DNA of 64,000 bases from an uncultured Clostridia bacterium (GTDB taxonomy: Bacteria > Bacillota > Clostridia > Christensenellales > CAG-314), in assembly GCA_947570215.1 (NCBI GenBank), contig CANOTO010000002.1, positions 1 through 64,000 of the forward strand. The letters are read 5' to 3'. Shown piece by piece: positions 9,056-14,894 of this stretch. Under the pieces are notes generated by a model. It saw nothing but the letters and a program-made list of their open reading frames with translations. It had not been told where the DNA came from and ran no database searches. The number at the start of each line of letters is the position of its first letter. Positions within the stretch are counted from its first letter, which is position 1. The position numbers and the translations under genes were made by a program.

Positions 9056-9784
9056 ATGACAAAAATATCTTTATATTTAGGTCAAATAAACGGAACGGTA
9101 AATGTTCAAATACTGCGAAAAAATATTAAGAATGTTCATTTGAAAGTTTTTAGAAACTTTGAAGTGGTTTTGTCTGTACCAGTGCAAGTCCCAGAAAAGT
9201 GGATTATAGAATTTCTTTCTAAGCGAACTAAGTGGATTGACAATCAAATTTCAAAATATAAGCTTTCGAATGGGACAAATACTATGGATGATATCAAAAA
9301 CGGAACATCCATACAGATGCTTGGTAAAGATTTTAGATTGCATATTGTTTTATCTCTAAAAAAGAGTATTGTCATTGATGAAAAAAAGATAACATTATAT
9401 GCCATCAATGCAAACGATTCCGATGAAGTGATGAAATACTTTTGGAAATGGTGGCGAGAACAGGCATATCAGGTATTTAATTTGGAAATAGAATCGATTT
9501 ATAATAAGGTTATTAAAAAGTATGATATTCCAAAACCTGCATTAATAGTAAGAAAAATGAAAACAATGTGGGGGAGTTGTTCGCCTAAATTAAACAAAAT
9601 AACGCTTAATGAAGCTTTATTGAAAGCAAACATTCGGTGTATTCAATATGTTGTTTTGCATGAACTAACCCATTTGCTGTATCCGAATCATAATAGTCAG
9701 TTTTATGATTTTTTGACAATACAAATGCCGGATTGGCAAGAACGAAAACATCAACTTGATAACGAAGTTGTACAGGGTTTGTAA
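9056..9784 (+). CDS. YgjP/DUF45-type zinc metallopeptidase
   Basis: This is a member of the YgjP-like (DUF45, SprT-related) family of predicted zinc metallopeptidases. The zinc-binding HELTH motif lies near residues 202-206, preceded by the family motif MKTMWGSCSP and followed by the third ligand region YPNHNSQFYDFL. Such genes are frequent next to type I restriction operons in Firmicutes, though their target is unknown. The start at 9056 is two bases after the hsdR stop; an in-frame ATG at 9032 inside hsdR is possible and neither has a strong ribosome site, so coupling to hsdR translation is likely. It closes the operon. Confidence 0.8.
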   Translation: MTKISLYLGQINGTVNVQILRKNIKNVHLKVFRNFEVVLSVPVQVPEKWIIEFLSKRTKWIDNQISKYKLSNGTNTMDDIKNGTSIQMLGKDFRLHIVLSLKKSIVIDEKKITLYAINANDSDEVMKYFWKWWREQAYQVFNLEIESIYNKVIKKYDIPKPALIVRKMKTMWGSCSPKLNKITLNEALLKANIRCIQYVVLHELTHLLYPNHNSQFYDFLTIQMPDWQERKHQLDNEVVQGL

Positions 9785-10232
9785 ATATTAATCACATGAA
9801 TAAAGACTATTGAACCATCTCCGCTGAGACAACTGAGATATAGGCGTGAATACTAGAGCGGCTTTGCTCTTTGCTTTAAGCTGCCTGAAGTGAAAAACAG
9901 AGCCTTGTTTTTACTATTCAAAACGAATTGAATTCTTCGTGATATTTGCGCGGATTCATAAATTCTCTATATTGGGTTTGAATCTTATTGGCATTTGTGA
10001 TGTAATGTTGCGTGCACTGAAAAGCGGGTTTCCCGCTTGTTCCGAGCGAGCGAAGTGAGCGTATCGAAAAAGCTGAAATACCACATTTTGGCTTTTTCCT
10101 TATCCTGCTTAGGCATTGAAAAATGCCACCATTTTGGGATATCGTATCTGGTATTCTGTAGCCATAAAAATAATTGAAGTTTTTTCCTAATAGTGACAGT
10201 ATTTGTCAACAATATTATGGTATAATGAGTAC
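9785..10232. other. non-coding gap with several hairpins between hsd operon and mobility module
   Basis: No gene is visible here. Three inverted repeats can be read: AAGCGGG/CCCGCTT around 10022-10038, AAAAAGC/GCTTTTT around 10069-10097, and GGCATT/AATGCC at 10112-10127. Because a MobV-like gene lies about 1.2 kb downstream, an origin of transfer is possible, but no known oriT sequence was recognised. A TATAAT box stands at 10221-10226, only 7 bases before the next ATG. Confidence 0.3.
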
Positions 10233-11258
10233 ATGGATAAATTAGCGTATCATCTGAATAAAAAGAAGAAGCCGGCAAAAACCGAAGGTAAGTTCTTGTA
10301 CTACTATCCGTGCAACTCAAAAGGAAAACCGAACTTTCATATTGGCGATAAAAAGTATATTGAGATAGAAGTTACGGGAAAAGAGTGGGAAGCTTTGCGC
10401 GAGCTGGATATGTTCGAGTATAACAACGAGCATAAAGCGTATCGGCATAAAGAGTCGTTCCCTGAAAATGACGAACGGCTATCTCGCCGCGAGCAGAAAA
10501 AGTGGACGGACAAAAATATTCCTTTCTCTACTATTTCTAACGAGCGATTAGATCGAATTAGAGTATTAGGTTCGTTGACGCCGCAAGAGCGTACAGTCTA
10601 TTGTTGCGCAATAGATGACGATATGAAGCAGAAAGAAATTGCCGAAGAGCTTGGCATAACGCAAGGGGCGGTGTCGGCTACTTTTAATCGAGCAAGGCGT
10701 AAGTTGGATGCTTTCGATTTGAGTGCGGATAATACGCCGGACGATATTGTATGGAAGCTATGGCAAATCTTTATGCGAGATTATGAGCTGCCGGACTTTC
10801 TTGATGTTGAAATTGAATTTGTCATAAGAGGAATATACGGAGACTTGCTTCCGTTTATAAATTGGTATTACAGTATCGGCGAGCTGTGCCGTTACATACT
10901 TCGTTACTATCTTTTTGACGAAGATAAAATTGGTGCGGACATTGAAGCATATCTTTCGAGCGCATACGCACAAGAACAGCGGCATTTTAAAGATTGTTAT
11001 TCCGAACAGCTACCGATTATACAAGGCGTTTACGTCCGCCTTTGTATGGAGGTAAAGCGTCGCGAAACAAACAGATTGACGGATAGCCACAAAGCCGTTG
11101 ACAGTATTTACACCGCAGTATCAAAGATAGCCAAGCGATTGGACGTTTCTGTTGAGGATTGCCTTACGCAAAGATTATACCCATACATTGCGGCGAAGCG
11201 GAATAAGCGATTGAGAGAATTTTACAAGTATTTCAGCGGTAAAAAGTTGCCCAAATAA
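10233..11258 (+). CDS. regulator with sigma-70 region 4-like helix-turn-helix
   Basis: The protein of about 341 residues has a sigma region 4-like HTH near residues 115-155 (LTPQERTVYCCAIDDDMKQK, then EIAEELGITQGAVSATFNRA). The remainder is helical and not recognised. Proteins of this kind, with an acidic-basic N-terminal domain and one sigma-4 HTH, are common as regulators on integrative elements of gut Clostridia. The start at 10233 sits 7 bases after a TATAAT box at 10221-10226, so the message may be leaderless; a TTG at 10203 is the alternative. There is no ribosome site for either. It is the first gene of the mobility module. Confidence 0.6.
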   Translation: MDKLAYHLNKKKKPAKTEGKFLYYYPCNSKGKPNFHIGDKKYIEIEVTGKEWEALRELDMFEYNNEHKAYRHKESFPENDERLSRREQKKWTDKNIPFSTISNERLDRIRVLGSLTPQERTVYCCAIDDDMKQKEIAEELGITQGAVSATFNRARRKLDAFDLSADNTPDDIVWKLWQIFMRDYELPDFLDVEIEFVIRGIYGDLLPFINWYYSIGELCRYILRYYLFDEDKIGADIEAYLSSAYAQEQRHFKDCYSEQLPIIQGVYVRLCMEVKRRETNRLTDSHKAVDSIYTAVSKIAKRLDVSVEDCLTQRLYPYIAAKRNKRLREFYKYFSGKKLPK

Positions 11259-11360
11259 TTTTTCAAAAAAATTTTTAAGCAATATAATATTTTCGGCGTT
11301 CTCGTGGCTTATAAGTAGAAGGGGCAAAAACTTAATATTTATCGAACAGATAATGTAAGG

Positions 11361-11395
11361 TCGGCTTTCGGACAGAGAGCCGATTTTGTTTTTCT
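11361..11395 (+). terminator. terminator-like hairpin after the sigma-4-like gene
   Basis: TCGGCT (11361-11366) pairs with AGCCGA (11378-11383) and is followed by a T-rich run TTTTGTTTTT. It ends the upstream gene or attenuates the MobV-like gene just downstream. Confidence 0.5.
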
Positions 11396-11412
11396 TCAAA
11401 TCTATAAAGGAG

Positions 11413-12204
11413 GTGAACAAAATAGGCTTTTATAGTAGACACAATTATTCTTGGTTGTTCCCGAGGGACAAGCACGCTACAATTTCCGTACTTACGTTTA
11501 GGCAACAAGATTTGTCCGCACAGGACGATTACCTTGTAGAAGCACAGACGGAACACGTAGTACATTGGCTGAAACACAAAAGCGGCATATTTCAAACCGA
11601 GATTGCCGATACGATAAAAACGCTGAACGCACAATTTAATCCACGCGGAAAGAATAAAGTTATGGAATGTTTGCAATTCGGTGGTAACCGTGAATTTTGG
11701 CACGACTTTCCCGACGAGGAAGAAATCGAAATATACTTTCGGCACTGCTATGGCTTTGCTATACGGCACATAGGCTTTATGAAAACGGATAAGAACATTA
11801 TCTGCGCCTTGATCGTTACCGAGCCGAACAGGCGAAATCTCTTCGTGTACTATTTGCCCGTAACGGACAAATGGAAAGCAAAAGTGATGAGCAATAACAG
11901 AAGCGAGGACGGAAGCAAGTTGCAAATGCGCGACAAGACCGGAAATCCGATTTACGCGATAAAACAAAGTGTAAGCAGTCCGCGCTTGTGCCATTCAGAG
12001 TTTTGGAAACAGCGCGGTGAAGAAATGTCCTACTCCGTTTTGCAAGAATGCTTTTACCAAAATCTATCCAAGCGTTACGGCGCGAAGCGTGGCGAAAGCA
12101 CGTCATTACTTAAATACACTACTCCCGAACAGGCAGCACGGTTTAAGAGATGCAAAGACGACGAGTACGATATTTTCAAAAATTCGAAAGGAAGTTGGGT
12201 GTAA
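11413..12204 (+). CDS. MobV-like plasmid recombination/relaxase family protein, apparently degenerate
   Basis: Parts of the protein resemble MobV/Pre relaxases: an N-terminal segment GFYSRHNYSWL, the middle stretch ALIVTEPNRRNLFVYYLPVT in the place of the family HxDExxPHxH motif, and the end FYQNLSKRYGAKRGES resembling the QDEF..KYGLERGES region. The catalytic histidines are not visible at the expected place, so strand transfer activity is doubtful. The start is unclear. A perfect ribosome site (AAAGGAGGTGA, 11406-11416) is best placed for ATA at 11422; the GTG at 11413 overlaps the ribosome site, and the ATG at 11386 lies inside a terminator hairpin. Its place between the regulator and the recombinase fits a mobility role. 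Confidence 0.45.
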   Translation: MNKIGFYSRHNYSWLFPRDKHATISVLTFRQQDLSAQDDYLVEAQTEHVVHWLKHKSGIFQTEIADTIKTLNAQFNPRGKNKVMECLQFGGNREFWHDFPDEEEIEIYFRHCYGFAIRHIGFMKTDKNIICALIVTEPNRRNLFVYYLPVTDKWKAKVMSNNRSEDGSKLQMRDKTGNPIYAIKQSVSSPRLCHSEFWKQRGEEMSYSVLQECFYQNLSKRYGAKRGESTSLLKYTTPEQAARFKRCKDDEYDIFKNSKGSWV

Positions 12205-12208
12205 TCTA

Positions 12209-12249
12209 TTGACATATCGGTAAAAGTATGCTATCGTATATATACGATA
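12209..12249 (+). promoter_or_regulatory. promoter with palindromic operator over the -10 box
   Basis: TTGACA at 12209-12214 and TATCGT at 12232-12237 have a 17-bp spacer. An 18-bp perfect palindrome, TATCGTATATATACGATA, spans 12232-12249 and covers the -10 box. A repressor bound here would block transcription; the ribbon-helix-helix gene starting 22 bases later is the obvious candidate. Confidence 0.65.
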
Positions 12250-12270
12250 AATATATTTTATGAGGTGGTT

Positions 12271-12546
12271 ATGGTAACACGCAAAGAAAATACTCCTCAA
12301 CGAATTGCAAACCGCAAGTATGAGGAGAAGAACAGAGAGAAACGTAAGGCTACAAGCGGTAATTTTCAGACAATGATACCGCGCGAGCTTTTAGAAAAAA
12401 TCAATGAGTTCTTGAAGGAATACGGTTATACCAAAGTCGAGCTTATTCAAGCAGGCTATGAAGAACTGCTTGCAAGGCACGATACCGGTTTTGCAAAACT
12501 TAAAGATGGATACGACGATTTCTTTGAGAGCGAGAAGAAAAAATAA
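12271..12546 (+). CDS. ribbon-helix-helix type DNA-binding protein
   Basis: The protein of about 91 residues starts with a basic arm (KENTPQRIANRKYEEKNREK) and then shows a ribbon-helix-helix pattern near residues 33-70: a strand NFQTMIPRE, helix LLEKINEFLKEYG and helix KVELIQAGYEELLARH. This fold is used by Arc/MetJ-type repressors and by plasmid and integrative element copy or transfer regulators. The ATG at 12271 fits GAGG at 12262-12265. The palindrome over the promoter directly upstream suggests that the protein represses its own operon, which includes the two small ORFs and the recombinase. The binding itself is inferred. Confidence 0.6.
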   Translation: MVTRKENTPQRIANRKYEEKNREKRKATSGNFQTMIPRELLEKINEFLKEYGYTKVELIQAGYEELLARHDTGFAKLKDGYDDFFESEKKK

Positions 12547-12566
12547 CAAAATAAAACCATTTTTTG

Positions 12567-12606
12567 TAGCCCGACGAAACGAACAATTGAGTCGGGCTAT
12601 ATTTCA
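12567..12606 (+). terminator. hairpin after the ribbon-helix-helix gene
   Basis: TAGCCCGAC (12567-12575) pairs perfectly with GTCGGGCTA (12591-12599). Only a weak TATTT follows, so it may be a partial terminator or an mRNA-stabilising stem before the next small ORFs. Confidence 0.4.
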
Positions 12607-12636
12607 AAAAAATTATAAGGAGGTAATACGCTATAA

Positions 12637-12753
12637 ATGATGAGAGAACATAGTAGTTATATGGAAAAAGAACATTATATCCGTTCGGCAAAGAGAACAT
12701 TGTATGCCGTAGCGCAAACAATGATTCGAGGTGAAATCTCAACAAAGAAGTGA
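12637..12753 (+). CDS. 38-residue small ORF of the mobility module
   Basis: ATG at 12637 follows a strong AAGGAGG at 12617-12623, and the frame codes for 38 residues: MMREHSSYMEKEHYIRSAK followed by a basic helix ending in ISTKK. The stop codon overlaps the start of the next ORF (12731), so translation is likely coupled. No family was recognised. Small basic ORFs of this kind are common in front of serine recombinases on Clostridial elements and could be excision or accessory factors; that is inference. Confidence 0.5.
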   Translation: MMREHSSYMEKEHYIRSAKRTLYAVAQTMIRGEISTKK

Positions 12754-12985
12754 TTATGTAAAGAAGAAATTAAGTGCATATACAGGTAGTCCCAAGTATT
12801 TAGGCGATTCGGCTGAGGTCGCAGATGATACCATATTCTGCGATATGCAAACGGGCGAAGTCAAATCGGGCATTATACATTACAAAGACGAGTTTATAGT
12901 AGAGTGCGCACAAAGTCTTGCCTACTATCTACTTGACAATCCCGATATAGTAAAACAAATGGAGAATGATTATGGAAATAACTGA
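12731..12985 (+). CDS. 84-residue hypothetical protein before the recombinase
   Basis: The frame starts at GTG 12731 inside the preceding small ORF and ends at 12985 inside the start of the recombinase gene. Overlap on both sides indicates an operon with coupled translation. The product has a basic N-terminus (MKSQQRSDYVKKKLSAYTG) and an acidic C-terminal helix (LAYYLLDNPDIVKQMEND). No domain was recognised. It may be an accessory factor of the recombinase, since compact genes at this place often are, but nothing in the sequence proves it. Confidence 0.5.
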   Translation: MKSQQRSDYVKKKLSAYTGSPKYLGDSAEVADDTIFCDMQTGEVKSGIIHYKDEFIVECAQSLAYYLLDNPDIVKQMENDYGNN

Positions 12986-14618
12986 AAAGAAAACTGTAAT
13001 TTATGCTCGGTACAGTTGCGAGAAGCAAACCGAGCAAAGCATTGAGGGACAGCTTCGCGTTTGCCACGAATTTGCGGAGCGTAACGGATACGTAATAGTG
13101 CATGAGTATATCGACAGAGCGGTTTCGGGTAAGACGGACAAACGCGAACAATTTCAGCAAATGCTGAAAGACAGCGCGAAGCAGGAATTTAATTACGTAC
13201 TTGTATATAAGCTCGATAGATTTGCGCGAAATCGGTACGATAGCGCAATCAATAAAGCGACGCTCAAAAAGAACGGCGTAAAGGTTTTGTCTGCTTGCGA
13301 ACAGATTACCGATTCGCCCGAGGGCATTATACTTGAATCTATGATTGAGGGCATGGCGGAATACTACTCTGCCGAACTTTCGCAAAAGGTTAAGCGCGGT
13401 ATGCGTGAGAGCTGTCTGAAAGGTAATGCGGCAGGGATACAACCGATATTTGGTTATTGCATCGTGGACAAGAAATACCAGATTGTTCCGCACGAAGCCG
13501 AGATAGTACGAAAGATGTTCGACGATTATGTAAACGGCACGACGATTAAAGAAATAAAAACGTGGTTTGAAGAAAGCGGTGTTCGCACCCATAAGGGCAA
13601 TATCTTTTCGTTCGGGCGCATTTCCGATATGCTTCGCAATCAAAAGTATATCGGCAAATGCGAGTATGCTGGCGAAGTCTACGACAATATCATTATGCCT
13701 ATCGTGGATGAAATGACGTTTTATCGCGCACAGGAATTGCTTGTGGTGAATTCGCATAAGTCGGGACGAGTACGCGCCGGAGAGAAATTTATTTTGAGCG
13801 GTAAAGTAGTATGTTCACATTGCGGAGCACTTTACAACGGCGAAAGCGGCACTTGCAGAAACGGAGATATTCATTACTTTTATAAATGCCGCCGTAAAAA
13901 GGAAGGTAAAGAAAAGTGCTGCTCGCACGCCGTTCCAAAACAAGTCTTTGAGGATAGCGTTTATAAAACCGTAATGACGGCGTTAAAGGACGAGACGTTC
14001 TTGCGCCGCGTTGCCGAGCAAGCTGTGGAAATACATAACAAACAAATAATAGAAAAGCCCGAGCTTAAAATACTCAGGCGGCAGCTTGCCGAAACGGAAG
14101 AAATGCTTAATAATATTACAATGGCGATTTGCAAAGGTATTTTCAACGATTATACGCAAAACAAAATGAGCGAGCTTACGCTTCTCAAAACGCAGTTGGT
14201 TGCGAAAATCGCCGACGAAGAAGCGAATAACATTAAACCGTTGCAAGTCGAAATGCTGATGGATTTCTTCCACAAAAGCGTACTTGCAATCGAGTGTGCC
14301 GAAGACCCGACAAATCTCGATAAGCGCAAAAAGCTATTCGATGCGCTAATCAAAGAAATAATCTTCGACGGCGAAAAGTATCTTATCGTGCTTAAAACGA
14401 GTAATATGCCGGACTATCAAGCAACGGACGAGCAAAAAGAAAAGTCCCGAGCCGAATGCGATGAACTTCGCACTCGGTTCGAGACACTTCGTTTTGGTGA
14501 CTCTAAGGGGATTCGAACCCCTGTTATCGGCGTGAGAGGCCAACGTACTAACCACTATACGATAGAGCCGTATTTTTTTGTCGTTATAAGTGGTGTATTT
14601 CAGACACTTATCTTGTGA
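12972..14618 (+). CDS. large serine recombinase of the integrated element
   Basis: Large serine recombinases integrate and excise elements at short att sites. The N-terminal resolvase domain carries the catalytic serine in YARYSCEKQTEQSIEGQ (about residue 15) and the LVYKLDRFARNRYD motif. The recombinase domain is followed by a zinc ribbon near residues 278-318 (CSHCGALYNGES, CRRKKEGKEKC) and a coiled coil near 345-440. ATG 12972 fits GGAG at 12961-12964. From about residue 508 the frame is antisense to the tRNA-Glu gene (GDSKGIRTPV, then TNHYTIEPY), so the last 40 residues come from the target site and would differ in the excised form. The gene otherwise looks intact. Confidence 0.92.
   Translation: MEITEKKTVIYARYSCEKQTEQSIEGQLRVCHEFAERNGYVIVHEYIDRAVSGKTDKREQFQQMLKDSAKQEFNYVLVYKLDRFARNRYDSAINKATLKKNGVKVLSACEQITDSPEGIILESMIEGMAEYYSAELSQKVKRGMRESCLKGNAAGIQPIFGYCIVDKKYQIVPHEAEIVRKMFDDYVNGTTIKEIKTWFEESGVRTHKGNIFSFGRISDMLRNQKYIGKCEYAGEVYDNIIMPIVDEMTFYRAQELLVVNSHKSGRVRAGEKFILSGKVVCSHCGALYNGESGTCRNGDIHYFYKCRRKKEGKEKCCSHAVPKQVFEDSVYKTVMTALKDETFLRRVAEQAVEIHNKQIIEKPELKILRRQLAETEEMLNNITMAICKGIFNDYTQNKMSELTLLKTQLVAKIADEEANNIKPLQVEMLMDFFHKSVLAIECAEDPTNLDKRKKLFDALIKEIIFDGEKYLIVLKTSNMPDYQATDEQKEKSRAECDELRTRFETLRFGDSKGIRTPVIGVRGQRTNHYTIEPYFFVVISGVFQTLIL
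14495..14501. other. probable element attachment site at tRNA-Glu 3' end
   Basis: The recombinase reading frame crosses directly from element DNA into the tRNA 3' end here. TGGTGAC, the complement of the tRNA 3' terminal GTCACCA, is also present at 222-228 next to the other recombinase tail. The 7-base match could mark the crossover core, but a 7-mer can recur by chance in 14 kb. The native terminator expected just after the CCA is absent here, while tRNA-Thr at 17893 has one. Confidence 0.45.
14495..14569 (-). tRNA. tRNA-Glu (anticodon CTC)
   Basis: The minus strand folds as a full cloverleaf. The acceptor stem GGCTCTA pairs with TAGAGTC (one G-U), the anticodon arm is TTGGC-CTCTCAC-GCCGA with anticodon CTC (glutamate, codon GAG), the T arm contains GGTTCGAATCC, and CCA is encoded. 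The gene is intact even though the integrated element ends exactly at its 3' terminus. Confidence 0.93.
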
Positions 14619-14643
14619 GAGATAAATTCTCACGAAAACGACA
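14579..14643 (-). ncRNA. three-way-junction structure in the 5' leader of tRNA-Glu
   Basis: Between the tRNA promoter (14669-14697) and the tRNA, the minus-strand transcript can form three perfect stems. The outer stem pairs 14637-14643 with 14579-14585 (7 bp), a first hairpin pairs 14628-14633 with 14615-14620 (6 bp), and a second pairs 14605-14611 with 14586-14592 (7 bp). The structure ends 9 bases before the tRNA. It could be a processed small RNA or a folding guide for the precursor. No known family was recognised. Confidence 0.4.
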
Positions 14644-14668
14644 TAAGAACATTTAATTATCTTTTATT

Positions 14669-14697
14669 ATTCTAACATAACCGCGTCCTTTTTGCAA
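14669..14697 (-). promoter_or_regulatory. promoter for tRNA-Glu
   Basis: On the minus strand TTGCAA (14697-14692) and TAGAAT (14674-14669) are separated by 17 bp. The leader to the tRNA is about 90 bases, long for a tRNA, and contains the three-way junction. Confidence 0.55.
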
Positions 14698-14768
14698 CCG
14701 TTTTATTCTAATATTTCAAGTGCTGCGCGCAGGACGCAACATTTTCGTCGTTTGCGCGAATTTATGTA

Positions 14769-14797
14769 TTGACTTTTCCTCCGAAACTATATATAAT
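14769..14797 (+). promoter_or_regulatory. strong promoter for the structured RNA and TerD-like/NYN operon
   Basis: TTGACT (14769-14774), a 17-bp spacer and TATAAT (14792-14797). The start point falls at about 14804, the first base of the end-pairing RNA. Confidence 0.7.
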
Positions 14798-14803
14798 ATA
14801 TGC

Positions 14804-14884
14804 AAGTAAGTACCTTGGCGAGTCGGCTCTTATTTCTTGGATGCCTTAAAAGCAAAGATAGACCGGCCGTACTTACTTTTTTTT
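14804..14884 (+). ncRNA. compact RNA with paired ends and U-tract, possible attenuator or stand-alone small RNA
   Basis: The expected transcript start is also the start of AAGTAAGTAC (14804-14813), which pairs perfectly with GTACTTACTT (14869-14878). A T-run (14877-14884) follows at once. Inside, CGG/CCG and TCTT-TGC/GCA-AAGA stems can form. The closing stem plus U-tract forms an intrinsic terminator, and the ribosome site GGAG of the next gene comes only two bases later. This arrangement fits either a terminator-type regulatory leader or a small RNA of about 80 nt with a terminal stem and oligo-U tail. It matches no riboswitch class that I can recall. Confidence 0.5.
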
Positions 14885-14894
14885 ATGGAGAAGT

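Noticed and set aside
10203-10232. TTG start 30 bases upstream for the sigma-4-like gene
   Set aside because: It overlaps the region of the TATAAT box at 10221-10226 and has no ribosome site.
14804-14884. Known riboswitch class (purine, THF, fluoride, guanidine, SRP or 6S RNA)
   Set aside because: The signature bases of those families that I can recall are not present; only the overall layout is similar.
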